Shown here piece after piece: positions 1 through 11,686 of a DNA stretch of 64,000 bases (positions are counted from its first letter, which is position 1; every line of letters begins with the position of its first letter). Source of the stretch: Bubalus kerabau (lineage: Eukaryota > Chordata > Mammalia > Artiodactyla > Bovidae). The notes below the pieces were generated by a model. It was not told where the DNA came from. It ran no database searches and saw only the letters and a program-made list of their open reading frames with translations. The DNA is taken from assembly GCF_029407905.1 (NCBI RefSeq), contig NC_073625.1:170954240-171018239 (forward strand). Reading direction: 5' to 3'. The translations under genes were made by a program, and so were the position numbers.

Positions 1-198
1 ACAATTATCCCAAGACTGGAGGCAGAGCCCCGCTAGATAGACTTAAGGGAACCATCATAGGCTTCAAGGCAAAAACAGAAGAAAGTTCACTGAGGCCAGA
101 ACACACTTCTGGACCAAAGGTAAGACTACTTCAAGTCAGAGAAGATAGCCAGGACCTACTATGTCACTGTAAAAAGTTTTGGTTTCATGTTGAGTGTT

Positions 199-298
199 TC
201 ATTTTGTTTTGTTTTGTTTTTTTCTGACCAGAGATCGAACCCAGGACCCCTGCACTGGGAGCCTGGCCTCTTAGCCACTGGACCACCAGGGAAGTCCT
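199..298 (-). mobile_element. CHR-type tRNA-Glu SINE, short copy
   Basis: Read on the minus strand, this is the tRNA-Glu-derived head (a GGACTTCCCTGG start, then a GTTCGATC-like B box near 232-240), followed by a tail that appears on the plus strand as repeated GTTTT. Only the head and tail are present, so it is a short subtype. It is a non-autonomous retroposon, not a working tRNA gene. Confidence 0.85.
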
Positions 299-370
299 TA
301 GTGTTGTTGAAGAAATCAGTCTCATGCATGCAGTATTCAACTCCCTCCCAGTCACATAAGAATGGACCAT

Positions 371-664
371 GAGACTTGCCTGGTGGTACAATGGATAGGA
401 ATCTGCCTGCCAATGCAGGGGACACGGGTCCTTTCCTTTGTCCTAGAGGCTCTCACATGCTGTGGAACCACTGAGCCCCTGTGCCACAATTACTGAAGCC
501 CACGTGCTCTAGAGTCCATGTTCTGCAACAAGAGATGTCCCCACAATGAGAATCCTGTGCGCCTCAATGAAGAGTAGTCCCCATTCTCCACAACGAGAGA
601 AAGCCTGCTCACAGCAACGAAGACCCAGCCCTGCCAAAAATAAAATAAATAAAAATTTTAAAAA
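371..664 (+). mobile_element. CHR-2-type tRNA-Glu SINE, near full length
   Basis: A tRNA-Glu-like head is followed by the characteristic body (ACTGAAGCCC, CTCCACAACGAGAGAAAGCC, GCAACGAAGACCCAGC) and an A-rich AAATAAATAAAAATTTT tail ending near 664. The head is diverged: the B box near 425 has lost its canonical form. At about 294 bp it matches the long CHR subtype. Confidence 0.88.
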
Positions 665-679
665 AGAATGGGCCGTGAA

Positions 680-1180
680 CTTGGAACCTTTCCTTACCAA
701 GAGCAGAAGAGCCTCACAACCTTATAGTCCTTGATGGGCTTATGATCTTATGTGGGAATATCTTTCCCTGTTTCAGACACAGTTGGGTTCTGTCTTGTTC
801 TGCTTAAGGACGTGGGTCATATGACATGTGGTCAGCCCCACTGCTATATCTGTTCCCTGCAGGATGAGGACACAGTCCTCCTACAGCACAAGAAGGGTGA
901 GTGCAGGCCAATTGCCCAGCATGGGCTACTGGAAGGAACCTACTGGACCTGCGGGTGTGACATTCACCACGGAAGCTCTGTCTTGCTCTGTCTCTTCTCT
1001 GAGTAAAGCATTGTTCCATCCAGGGCTTGACAGAGACTTTGCTAACAAAACACCACAGGCAGAAATGCAACAGATAACACTTGCTCAACAAGCGCAATGT
1101 GATTGTATTAGATTTCTTTGTACAGAGCATTTCCTCACTTAGAATCAGTCTTGAACTAGAATTTCTGGGCTAATTGGGTA
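680..1180. other. Unclassified block, possibly LTR-like
   Basis: This block has more GC than its surroundings. It contains overlapping open frames of 84 and 104 aa (plus) and 108 aa (minus) with no recognisable domain. A stretch near 985-1015 rich in CTCTGTC and TCTTCTCTGAGTAAAG resembles the U3/R region of an endogenous retroviral LTR, but I cannot place it in a family and see no clear TG...CA ends. I do not call it coding. Confidence 0.25.
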
Positions 1181-1698
1181 AGACTATTAATGACTCTCTT
1201 GTCACAAAATGACACATTGCTTTCCTAAAGGGTTGACTAGTTTACTCTGATGCCAGAAATGATGCTAACATGTTTCTCCCCTGCATTAGATACCACCATC
1301 TTCAAAAAATATTGTACTAATTTGAAAATCAAAAAACAATATGGATTTTAATGAATTTGTATTTCTTTGTTTACTAGTGAAAATAAAACATTCTATATGC
1401 TTACTCATTATTTTAAAAAATCAATGAATTGACTGAAATAATCTACATATTTCTGCCACCTTTTATCATTTCTAAAAAATAAGCTAACACTACTTTAAAA
1501 AAAAAAAAAGCAAAAACAAATGTAATAGAGGACTTTAAGTGGGAGACAAAAGTGATGCATTGACAACTGTGTAGAAAATGGATTTGAAAAAAATATAAGC
1601 AAAAGAAGAAAAATTTTTAAGTTCTAAGGCATTCCAGATGAGAGATGATGGTGATGAATCCACAGGAGTAGCAGTATGGGTGGAAGAGGTGAAGTCAG
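1181..1698. other. AT-rich intergenic DNA, no gene seen
   Basis: AT-rich sequence with an A-run at 1498-1509. No coherent frame and no recognised repeat. Confidence 0.6.
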
Positions 1699-1820
1699 CA
1701 AGAATGAGAGTTTTAAGCTTGAGCAAGCTTCAAGAGTTGGTGATGGACAGGGAAGCCTGGCACAGTCCATGGAGGTCACAAAGAGTCAGACACAACTGAG
1801 CGACTGAACTGAATTAAACT
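1699..1820 (+). mobile_element. BovB LINE, 3' end fragment
   Basis: The last ~120 bp of BovB: GAGTTGGTGATGGACAGGGA, then CACAAAGAGTCAGACACAACT and the terminal GACTGAACTGAA repeat. It is severely 5' truncated, the usual outcome of RTE retrotransposition. Confidence 0.85.
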
Positions 1821-1973
1821 GATTCCACGGACTGGAACCAACATAATCTTGGTCCCTGTGTTAAGGATCCAGAACCAGGCATAATTTATTTTCTCCATGT
1901 TAAATAGTAATGAGAACAAGCATGAAATAACTTAGCTAATTGCTTGAGAAAATACTAGCTTCTTAAACATGAT

Positions 1974-2063
1974 ATACCCACTCCAGTATTCTGGCCTGGA
2001 GAAGTCCATGGACTGTATAGTCCATGGGGTAACAAAGAGTCGGACATGACTGAGTGACTTTCA
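1974..2063 (+). mobile_element. Bov-A unit of a Bov-tA SINE, 5' truncated
   Basis: It starts at CCCACTCCAGTATTCTGGCC and ends with AGAGTCGGACATGACTGAGTGACTT. The tRNA head is missing. It carries the short palindrome CCATGGACTGTATAGTCC at 2000-2017, a known subtype feature also seen at 57144-57165. Confidence 0.8.
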
Positions 2064-2895
2064 TGTAAACATAGAACCAACTAAATAGCTTACCCGTCAA
2101 GACTAACAGCTTCAGAACAATAACCTTGACATAATAGCCTAACTGAAATTATTATGTATAAACTCTGTCTAATCTCAACCAGTTTCTTGCCTTAGAAGAC
2201 TCGCCTTAAAAATTGGTGAAAATCCAATAAAATCCAATAATCTAATAAAATAAATATCTAATAAAATCCAATAAATATCATCCTTGACTTCAAAGATACT
2301 GCTAAGATTGTCACGGTGGTTTTCTTCTTTACTACAGATGTCTAAATAACTCAGCTGTACTGGATCAACAGCTTGTTCCTGTTTTCTTATAATGTTGAAA
2401 GTCCAGAATGTGTTGGGAGAAAGGGAGAAAGAAGCAAAAGAGAGAGAGTCTTATGGAAGATTCCTATCCTACCTCTATTACTGTAAAGTTTTCAAAATCT
2501 TGGTATGAAATCCTAGCTGAATGAATCCTAGATTAAAATTCAAAATGGTTAGTCTGTGGCAAACCCATCGACTTAAACCTCTCAGGGCCTCAAGGTCTTT
2601 TTCTACTAAATAATGTAAAAATAAAAATTTAAACTTTAGCCCCTCTTCAAACATATGAAATTATATATGTAAAACACTGAGTAGCTTGAGGGGAAAACTG
2701 AACTTTATGAAGTAAAGGAACTGTATGATTTTCTGATTGGAGTGGAACTTTTAACTCACATTCAACCACTTCTCCCTTTGAAGCACAAGATGAGATTTTC
2801 TGATTCTGCAGGAAGTGCCTTGAAACCAATTATGTTTTACATGAATTTAGATTCTATCAAAATAGGTGACAGAACTAGTACCTGGGTATTAAATT
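2064..2895. other. Intergenic DNA, no gene seen
   Basis: Includes an AATCCAATAAA direct-repeat run at 2221-2280. Positions 2540-2610 weakly resemble MIR. Frames of 60-68 aa have no domain. Confidence 0.55.
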
Positions 2896-3016
2896 TCTTT
2901 TTTTTTTTTTTGCCTTTATTATTTTTTTTAATTTTATTTTATTTTTAAACTTTACATAATTGTATTAGTTTTGCCAAATATCAAAATGAATCTGCCACAG
3001 GTATACATGTGTTCAG
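2896..3016 (-). mobile_element. Young ruminant L1 (L1-BT type), 3' end only
   Basis: On the minus strand this reads ACACATGTATACCTGTGGCA, then a TTTGGCAAAACTAATACAA motif and the AAAATAAAATAAAATT tail. It is the last ~120 bp of the ruminant L1 3' UTR, strongly 5' truncated. Confidence 0.88.
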
Positions 3017-4134
3017 GAAACAAATAATGATCCCAGAGCCAGTGAGACCTTAAAAATAGACATAATCCCAAATTACAGAAAAATGATTATAAAACAAGGA
3101 GTACAAATATTGGCACGTATCCATACACTTTATTCCAGTTATGCAAATTCAATTTTAAAATATTATTCTTTCCAAAAGAACCTATGCTTGTTATCATAAA
3201 CATATTAAATCTTTACTGATTTTGAAATGCAAAGCAAATTTTGTTCAAAATTAAGAGAGAAAATAGCTACACTTCTGTCTGGTTTGAATTTTCTGTTTCA
3301 GTGTTTCTCATCAACTATGTATAATTTCTTTATATATTGCATGGACCAGATGATACACAAACCAGTATAAACCTTTTCAATGAAAAGATAATAATCAATC
3401 AGAAAATGAGAGCCTATCAACAGTATGTTGTGGTACATCATCTTGCGAAATCTAAATATAGTGCTGGGTCAACTCCTGTAGGTCACTAAATAGGACTGCC
3501 GACAAATCAAGACAATTACTTTTTGTATTTCCCCCCTAACATTTTCACCACCTGTCTTCACGTCTGACCTCTCCAATCATTTCAAGCAGTTCACAAAGGG
3601 AAGGAGGAGAAAAAACTGGCAAGCCCATATGCCAAACTAAATCATATCCAGGAGACCAAATGCCTCCTGAACCTAAGAAATGGCTATTTATAGACCTGTA
3701 ATTAGTGATTAAAACCTCAGGGAGTACTTTGTTTTCCGTTTAACCTTAAACTCCTCTCAGCTTCTATGTATTCTCATACTAAATGTGATGCTGCACAGCT
3801 CTGCCATTTAATAGGAAACAACCTAGTAATTATTGTGGGAAATGTGCTCTTCACAGTATGTCTAGTTTGCCTCATGTCTTTGGTGGCCAATTATTCTTTA
3901 AAGTAAGATCAGAGCCTAATTTTTCATGGTCAACCATCAGGAAACTCAGCAATGTAGAAATTCAGAGAGAAATTAAAAATGAAAAGTGACTTTTCATTAG
4001 TAGGAATATTTCTGATATATTTAAGCAGAAATAGACACTTAGGAAATGGATGTTCAAGTAGGAAAAACAGAGTCAAACTCACTATATCCCTATAGATTTA
4101 ATAACTGAGATTTGAGCAATGTTAGTTTAAAAGC

Positions 4135-4136
<2 letters not shown>
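3017..4136. other. AT-rich intergenic DNA, nothing recognised
   Basis: About 1.1 kb without a convincing repeat, RNA gene or coding frame. This is one of the longer repeat-free stretches in the window. Confidence 0.55.
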
Positions 4137-4172
<36 letters not shown>

Positions 4173-4178
4173 TGTGCG
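4137..4178. repeat. (TG)n microsatellite
   Basis: About 16 uninterrupted TG units, then TTTGTGTGCG, directly next to the tail side of the neighbouring minus-strand SINE. It probably grew from that SINE's tail. Confidence 0.95.
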
Positions 4179-4186
4179 CACACGTG

Positions 4187-4384
4187 TGCTCAGTCATGTC
4201 CAACTCTTTGCAATTCTATGGACTGTAGCTTGTTGGGCTCCTCTGTCCAGGGGATTTCCCAGGCAAGAATACTGGAGCAGTTTGCCATTTCCTCCTCTGG
4301 GGGATCTTCCTGACTCAGGGATCAAACCCATGTCTCCTACTTTGGCAGGCAGATTCTTTACCAATGAGCCATCTGGGAAGTCCT
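4187..4384 (-). mobile_element. Bov-tA SINE, near full length
   Basis: The plus strand shows the reversed Bov-A unit (CTCAGTCATGTCCAACTCTT ... CCAGGCAAGAATACTGGAG), then the reversed tRNA-Glu head ending in GGGAAGTCC. The ~200 bp length is normal for Bov-tA. Confidence 0.92.
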
Positions 4385-4544
4385 TAAAAGTGCTTATCTA
4401 TCATCAATTGTCCTGAACATTAACAAGTGGAGTCCTATATATTTGTTTAATTAATATTTGCCCAAATATAGACACTTCACTTCCAGCACTGAAAAATAGA
4501 GATCAGAAAACAAAACCAAAAAAAAAAAAAAAGAAAAAGTAATG

Positions 4545-5218
4545 ATTAAAGATCTCATGCACAGAAGCCCAAATAATTTACATAGATACTCTGCCCTCAA
4601 AAAGGGGGAGTGTAACACCCCACTGCTTGTGTGGGATCCACATGGTAACTTCTTCCAAAGAGCACAGCGTTCTCCAGGAACAAGGAGGAAGAAGAGAAGA
4701 ACTCTGAAGTCAGGAAACCTGACAAACCCCACCTCAGGCTCATCCTGATAGTATGCACCCTTGATATTTTATGATGACAATGGCACCTCTGGTTATTACT
4801 CCCATAAAAGCCCATAATCTCAGTTTAATCATGAGAAAAACACCAACCAAATTCCACTAGAGCAGCATCCTACAACATACCTGACCATTATTCCTCAAAA
4901 CCATTAAAGTCATCAAAAACAATGGAAGTCTGAGAAACTATCACAACCAAGAGGTCCTGAAGAGACATGAGAACCCAGTGTTATGTGGTATCCTGAATGG
5001 AATTCTGGAATAGAAAAAATGAAATTAAGTAAAAACTGAGGAAATCTGAACAAATTATGGACTTTAGCTCATAAAACATCAATAATGGTTCATGAATTAT
5101 AAAGAATATACCATATTAATATGTTAATAATAGGAAAAGTCATGAGTATGTGGACATTTCCTGAACTAATTTCTCTATTTTTCTGTAAATCTAAAACTGA
5201 TATAAAAGAAAAGGTGTA
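4545..5218 (+). mobile_element. Ancient mammalian L1 (L1M-type) 3' UTR
   Basis: The order of motifs matches old L1M 3' UTRs: CATCAAAAACAATGGAAGTC, GAAACTATCACAACCAAGAG, GTTATGTGGTATCCTGAATGG, then AATATGTTAATAATAGG and TTTTTCTGTAAATCTAAAAC. Many substitutions and small indels show it predates the ruminant repeats. No ORF2 is retained here. Confidence 0.75.
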
Positions 5219-5225
5219 TATATAT

Positions 5226-7758
5226 AATTTTTAAATTTTTATTTCATGTTGGAACATAGTTGATATGACTTTAATGGCAGAAAGTGAAGAGGAACTAAAG
5301 AGCCTCTTGATGAAGGTAAAAGAGGAGAGTGAAAAAGCTGGCTTGAAATGCAACGTTAAAAAAAAAAAAAAAACAAAAAAAAACACCTAAGATCATGGAA
5401 TCCGGTCCCATCACTTTATGGCAAATAGAAAGGGAAAGCAGTGACAAATTCTATATTTTCTTGGACTTCAAAATCACTGTGGATGGTGACTGCAGTCTAA
5501 AATTAAAAGACACTTGTTTTTTCAAAGGAAGGCTAAGACCAACCTAGACAGCTTATTAAAAATCAGACACATCATTCTGCTGACAAAAGTCTGACATAGT
5601 CAAAGCTATGATTTTTCCAGTACTTATGCACAGATGTGAGAGTTGGACCATGAAGAAGGCTGAGCACCAAAGAACTGATGCTTTTGAATAGTGGTGCTGG
5701 GGAAGACTCTTAAGAGTCCTTTGGACAACAAGGAGATCAAACCAGTTGATCTTAAAGGAAATCAGCCCTGAATATTCATTGGAAGGACTGTTGCTGAAGC
5801 TGAAGCTTCAATACTTTGGCCACCTAATGTGAAGAGCCAACTCATTAGAAAAGACCCTGATGCTGGGAAAGAGTGAAGGCAAAAGGAGAAGGGGATGGTA
5901 GAGGACAAAATGGTTAGATAGCATCACCAACTTAATGGACACAAATTTGAGCAAACTCTAGGAGACAGTGAAGTGAGGAGCCTGGCATGCTGTAGTCCAT
6001 GAGGTTGCAAAGAGTTAGACATGACTTAGCAATTGAACAACAACAATAATTGATTAACAATGTTGTGTTAGTTTCAGGTACACCACAAAGTGATTCAGTT
6101 ATACTTGTATCTATTATTTTTCAAATTCTTCTCCTATTTAGGTTATCACAGAAAATTAAGCAGAATTCCCCGTGCTATATAGTAGGTCCTTTTTGGTAAT
6201 CTATTTTAAATATAATAGTGTGTATGTATCAATCCCAAACTTCCAATTTATCCCTTCCCCTGAACCTTCCCTCTTTGGTGACCATAAGTTTATTTCTAAG
6301 TCTGTTTCTTCTTTATAAAAAGCTCATTCATATAATGTTTTTAGATTCCACATATAAGTATTATCATATGATATTTATCTTTCTCTGTCTGATTTACTTT
6401 ACTTAGTATAGTGATCTCCAGGTCTATATATGTTGCTGCAAATGACATTATTTCATTCTTTTTAAGGCTGAGCAATATTCCATTGTATATATGTACCAAC
6501 CTTTATCCATTCCTCTGTTGAAGGACATTTAGGTTGCTTCCATGTCTTGGCTATTGTAAATAGCACTGCAATAAACACTGGGGTGCCTGTATCTTTTCAA
6601 AAGTATGGCTTATGCCAGATATATGCCCAAAAGTGGGATTGCTGGATCATATGGTAGCTCTATTCTTAGTTTTTTAAGGAAACTCCATACTGTTCTCCAT
6701 ATCGGCTATACCAATTTACATTCCCACCAACAGTGTAGGAGGGTTCCCTTTTCTCCTTACCCTCTCCAGCGTTTATTATTTGTAGATTTTTAATGATGAC
6801 CATTCTGATGGGTGTGAGATGACACCTCATTGTAATTTTGATTTGAATTTCTCTAATAATTAACAATGTTGAACATTTTTTCATGTGCCTCTTGGCCATC
6901 TGAATCTCTTCTCTGGAGAAATGTCTATTAGGTCTTCTGTCAATGTTTTGATTGGCTTGTTTTTTTGTTTGTTTTTGTTTTTTTCTTAATATTAAGCTGC
7001 CTGAGTTGTTTGTAGCTTTTGAAGATTAACCCCTTGTTTGTTGAATCAATATTGTCAAAATGACTTTACTACCCAAGACAGTCTACCAATCCAATGAAAC
7101 CTCCATTAAATTACCAATGGTATTTTCACAAGCTATAACAATTTTTTTTTAATTTGTATGGAAACATGAAAGACCCTGAACAACAAAAGCAATCTGGAGA
7201 AAGAAAAATGGAGCTGGGGGAATCAGGCTCCCTGACTTCAAACTATACCACTACAAAGCTACAGTCATTGAAACAATATGGTACTGGCATAAAAACAAAA
7301 ATATAGAGCAATGGAACAGGATACATATCCCAGAAATAAACCCATGCACTTATGGTCTATTAATCTATGACAAAGGAGGCAAGAATATGTAATGGAAAAA
7401 GATACTCTCTTCAATAAGTGGTGCTGGGAAATCTGGTCAGCTATGCATAAAAGAATGAAATTAGAACATTCTTTAACACCATATACAAAAATAAACTCAA
7501 AATGGATTAAAGACCTAAATGTAAGACCTGATACTGTAAACTCTTAGAGAAAAACACAGGAAGAACACTCTTTGATGTAAATCATGCCAAGATCTTTTTC
7601 AGTCTGTCTCCTAGAGTAATAGAAATAAAAACAAAACTAAACAAATGAGATCTAATTAAACTCAAAAGCTTTTGCACACCAAAAGAAACCATAAACAAAA
7701 TTTAAAAACAACCCACATTAGGAGAAAATATTTGCAAAGTATAACATATTTAAAAAAT
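5226..7758 (-). mobile_element. Artiodactyl L1 with inverted 5' part (twin-priming structure)
   Basis: From 5226 to about 7049 the element is antisense: reversed 3' UTR (ACAAAGTGATTCAGTTATAC, CCGTGCTATATAGTAGG), then reversed ORF2 C-terminus (CAATATTCCATTGTATATATG, ATTCCCACCAACAGTGTAGG). From about 7051 to 7758 it runs sense, from ATTGTCAAAATGACTTTACT through GGAGCTGGGGGAATCAGGCT to GGAGAAAATATTTGCAAAG. In an ordinary L1 the end of the sense piece directly precedes the start of the antisense piece, so the two arms are adjacent parts of one element with the 5' part flipped. A BovB lies inside the 3' UTR at about 5264-6047. Confidence 0.88.
5264..6047 (+). mobile_element. BovB LINE 3' third nested in L1
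   Basis: Sense BovB starting just after the catalytic YADD box (ACTTTAATGGCAGAAAGTGAAG) and ending in GACATGACTTAGCAATTGAAC plus an AAC repeat. The L1 phrase 'catagttgat' before it resumes as 'ttgattaacaatg' after it, giving a TSD of about 5 bp (TTGAT). An A-rich expansion at 5358-5386 replaces coding sequence, and there are many stops. It is the oldest-looking BovB in the window. Confidence 0.9.
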
Positions 7759-7764
7759 AATAAT

Positions 7765-7975
7765 AACATCTAGTACCCAGATCTTGATTCCTTGGAGAAA
7801 TGGCTGATTCCTGGACTAGGGCAGAAAATAAAACCTGGACCAAGAAAGTAAAAAAGTACCCAAAAAGAAAAAAAAAAAAAGAAAAACCTCCACAATGATG
7901 AGCATATGTCAAAAGGATACATGAACTAACCAAAAGAGCTCCTAATGGCCAAAGCCAAAAAAAATTAATCATTTA
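7765..7975 (+). mobile_element. Probable ancient L1M 3' UTR fragment
   Basis: Phrases such as GAAATGGCTGATTCCTGGAC and CAAAAGGATACATGAACTAAC resemble the 3' UTR of old mammalian L1M subfamilies. Recognised by eye only; divergence is high. Confidence 0.45.
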
Positions 7976-8059
7976 GCTTTTGCCACTGATTCAAGAAAAA
8001 AAGAAACTAATATTGATTATAGGCTGCACTATATTAAATGCTGAGCATTCATGTTGAAT

Positions 8060-8260
8060 TTAATGACGGTACCACTCTATAATGAAGATGTGATTATCTC
8101 AACTTTACAAATGAAGAAGCTACAGGTCAACAAATTGAGTCCCTTGCCCAAGTCTCACAAGTTTCACAAACAAAACCATATGTTTTGAATCCTGGGGTTG
8201 CATAGCCCCTAAGCCCATACTGTTTTCACTATCCAAAGCTGCCTCTAATTCAAATTCAGT
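8060..8260 (+). mobile_element. MIR SINE fragment
   Basis: The MIR core and 3' order is visible: GATTATCTCAACTTTACAAA, GAAGCTACAGG, CCTTGCCCAAG, then GTTTTGAATCCTGGG and the CCATACTGTTTTCACT region. The copy is highly diverged, as expected of this mammal-wide element. Confidence 0.75.
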
Positions 8261-8403
8261 CTTCATCTGATCATGAAGCTTTGTCCTAAATTATTTAAAG
8301 TTTTCTTGTTGAATACCTATTAGAAAAGTTTTTAAAAGTTAGAGAAAGGAACCTATGTTAAAATTTATTATTATTATTCCTTTAGTGACCATGATGTACA
8401 AAT

Positions 8404-8404
8404 T

Positions 8405-8436
<32 letters not shown>

Positions 8437-8441
8437 ACAAA
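8404..8441. repeat. (CA)n microsatellite
   Basis: About 18 CA units with one AT interruption near 8433. Confidence 0.95.
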
Positions 8442-10952
8442 CTACAAAGCTGAGGACATAATAAAGATATCCATTCAAGGTACCCAGAGCTTAACTGTTC
8501 TTAGAACTTCAATTTGCATCCCAGCAGTGGCAACTTATACTTAGTCCCTTAAAAAGCAGAGTGTTTCTGCCTCGTATCTGTTTACTTAGCCTTCAGGAGA
8601 GCCAGTTTCTACCAAGTTGTTGACTAAACAGCTAATGGAATCTCTGTGTGACTTCATGAGAAGAAAGAACCCAACATACTTCATAAGGCTGCTCTCATCA
8701 AGCTGCTGCCTTGGAAAGGCCAAAAGGAATCTAGTTAAACAGCGTTTTACCAGGGAATGCACAGTAAAAGCACAACCCAGCATAGCGCACACATTGCCTA
8801 TGTACGGGCTACATCCCTCTCCACATACCTCCAGTCCCGCCTCCTGTCCCCATCCCGCCAGCCGCATCGTGCGATGCCAGGTAAACTTTTCTCCCAAAGG
8901 CCTCAGTATCCAAATACTAACCCAGTGGCTGCTCACTACTGTATTTAATCAACACTGTTCTACATTGCTCTTGTTGAAGTTTATTTCTTCTTTGTGGATA
9001 AGTAATACGCATTGGTTGTTTTGGACTGTATGGATTTTATTTACATATTTTCTTCCTTCAGCCTCTTAGTGATTCATTCCAACTACATTTTCAAATTCTA
9101 ACTTGAACATTGTCTCAAGAATTGTGTGGCTTGGAAAGTTAAATCCAAGACAATGATCAGAACTATGAGGTGTCTCAATGTATTTTTCTGACTTTGAAAA
9201 TGAACCTTTTTTTTCCCAAATTATACTCTTTATCATTATTCAATTAGTCACTTTTATATGTAGGTCATTTTCATTATATCTTTGTAAACAAACTTTTTAA
9301 ATCTTAGAAGCTAACCATGTTATTTTCTTATTTTCTTTGCATAAACAATCTTCAAGTCATTGAAGAATAGACTAAGAGATTGAAAAATATCTGGCACCAT
9401 ATAGTAGAAATGATCTTATTACACTGAGAAAGCATCCGAGGCCTTTCAAACTGGGCTTCTAGACTCTGGGAAAGTTTTATGGGGGCACAGCTCAGATCCA
9501 AAAGGCTTGATATACAGTAAACCAACTCAAGTTTCTATGTCAAAGGATAAAGAATCTGCCATTCAGAATGATATATTGGGGCAGGAGGGTAGGGAGACAG
9601 TATAGTTAATCTAATGTTTTTTAGATTACTAATCTTTATAACAAAACAATTTTAAATAACTTGTTTTACTTTCTTACAAAAAAAAAATGAATGGCTAACT
9701 TCCAAGTAAAAAGTATATTTTGCCTGCCTGAAAGAAATTAACAACAATATGAGTAAAAAATTTTAAGCAGAGTTTGAAAAATATTATTTCTACTATTTTC
9801 CCACAGTTAACAGTCTGGTGACATTTTCCCGTGCTAGATAACCAAGGAGCCAACCCTATATAACATTCTGGCAGTTTGCCCTTCTGGACAAGGGTGGGAA
9901 AAGCAAGTATTCAAACTCTGGGAAAAAGCCATCTCCTAGGAGACCCCCATGTTTACCCTTCTTGGAGGAAATTGTGTGAGAGCAGGACTCTCCATGTCTA
10001 AGCAGGTGACAGGCAGAAAGAGCTTTCAGGGAAGGGATATCCAAAACTCCTCCCCAGCAAATGCCTATGGCAGACATTAGCTTATTTGACTTCTTGTAAT
10101 TAAATGTCTGTGTAACTGTCCAAAGCCTCACACTGCCATGAAGAATGAAATCTCTAGGAATTTAACCCCTGTATTTAATGGCTGGCAGGGAGAAATGGCC
10201 AAAAAGAGAAAGAGGGTTGAAGAAAGGGCAGAACCAGTTTGCATAAAGAATGGAGCAAAGCATCTCTCATCTAAAAAAAAAAAAAAAATTAAAAACCAAA
10301 TTTTAGCATCCAGTGTTTCTAATTAAATTCGGATTATTTCAAAGACATTCCCTTTCCCATCACAAACTGTTTTAGAAAGGATTAAGCATGATGCTAAAGA
10401 AGAGATTTGAGGTTCCAAACCATTGAACAAATAGGACATTTTTAATATAATAGGTCGCATATGAGGCTGGCTTCCAGTATAGAAAACCTTGGGAAATGTA
10501 CATACTGGGTCTAACCATAGTTAATATTAGATTTTGTACAGATGAGGGTGGAAGAAATAGCCAAACTGCAACATAGGTATAATTGTATCCTTGAATCCCA
10601 TTTGAAAGTTCTGCTATAAACTCTTAGGGAAACAATTTAGAAGGATTAAAAAAAAAAGGATTAAGATTCAATTGTTTTTCATCTTTGTCTGATAGGGTAA
10701 TAAAGAGGGTGCATTCAGTGATCAAAGCAGTAATAGGGGCTCAGGGAAGGATGAAGCCCATGTAGTTAGGACAAAGAGTAGGTGTTTTACTGATGAAACA
10801 TCTTTGAAATGAGCTATGAAAGAGAAGGAGCATTGAGTTTTGACAGGTGGGGATAGTGAGGAGTAATGTCTGGGTAGAGGCTCAATGGCTAAAAATTCAT
10901 CCTAACAATAACAATAATAGTGAGTTTGGGTACACGAATTGGCAACTTGTAT
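8442..10952. other. Unique intergenic DNA; only weak open frames
   Basis: About 2.5 kb with no confidently recognised repeat. The segment 8580-8960 is GC-richer, with several CpGs at 8780-8880, and holds the longest frame not assigned to a repeat (150 aa, 8617-9069 plus; a 116-aa frame lies opposite). Its translation is Ser/Leu/His rich with no domain, signal peptide or conserved motif, so I do not call it a gene. A 91-aa minus frame at 9856-10131 is equally featureless. A-runs occur at 10274-10288 and 10649-10658. Confidence 0.5.
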
Positions 10953-11157
10953 GGGCTTCCCTAGTGGCTCAGATGGTAAAGCGTCTGTCTGCAATTCAGG
11001 AGACCTGGGTTTGATCCCTGGGTTGGGAAGATCCCCTCGAGAAGGAAACGGCAGCCCACTCCAGTATTCTTGCCTGGAAAATCCCATGGACCCGGAGCCT
11101 GGTAGGCTACCATCCATGGGGTCGCAAAGAGTCGGACACGACTGAGCGACTTCACTT
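10953..11157 (+). mobile_element. Bov-tA SINE, full length
   Basis: Head GGGCTTCCCTAGTGGCTCAG, B-box region GGTTTGATCCCTGGGTTGGG, then Bov-A unit CCACTCCAGTATTCTTGCCT and the end GTCGGACACGACTGAGCGAC. Low divergence suggests a fairly recent insertion. Confidence 0.95.
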
Positions 11158-11446
11158 AGAGCTAGTGGTTATCAACACGCAGTAAGTGAAGCAGCTGTCA
11201 GCGTTATATAGAAACTTGTTAAAAATGTAAATTCTTCCAAAGAAGATATTTAAACACCCAACAAGTGTACATGAAGAGGAGCTCAATATCACTAATTATC
11301 AGGGAAATGAAAATCATATTTGTTAGACTAGTTATTATAAAAAAGGCAAAGGATAACAAGTGTTGACAAGGATGTAGAGAAAATAGAATAATTCTTGATC
11401 ATTATTTGTGGGAATATGAATTAGTGCAATGACTATGGAAAATAGT

Positions 11447-11686
11447 ATCAGTTCAGTTCAGTCGCTCAGTCGTGTCCAGTTCTTTGCAACCCCATGGACT
11501 GCAGCATGCCAGGCCTCCCTGTCCATTGTTAACTCCCAGAGTTTACTCGAACTCATGTCCATTGAGTCGGTGATGCCATCCAGCCATCTCATCCTCTGTC
11601 ATCCCCTTCTCCTTCTGCCTTCAATCTTTCCCAGAATCAGGGTCTTTTCAAATGAGTCAGTTCTCCGCATCAGGTGGCCAATGTAT
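11447..11686 (-). mobile_element. BovB LINE 3' end nested in L1
   Basis: Reversed BovB 3' end (CAGTTCAGTTCAGTCGCTCA on the plus strand) running to CATCAGGTGGCCAATGTATT. It is flanked by the 11-bp TSD TGGAAAATAGT at 11436-11446 and 11687-11697, which sets the insertion limits exactly. Confidence 0.95.

Noticed and set aside
4138..4416. 92-aa plus frame beginning with Cys/Val repeats
   Set aside because: Translation of the (TG)n microsatellite and an antisense Bov-tA.
8617..9069. 150-aa plus frame, longest not overlapping a recognised repeat
   Set aside because: No domain, signal peptide, splice context or codon pattern; a 116-aa frame overlaps on the other strand. Length is within chance for the GC level.
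10953..11030. tRNA-like A and B boxes in many Bov-tA and CHR copies
   Set aside because: These are tRNA-Glu-derived SINE heads with no cloverleaf or acceptor stem; not tRNA genes.
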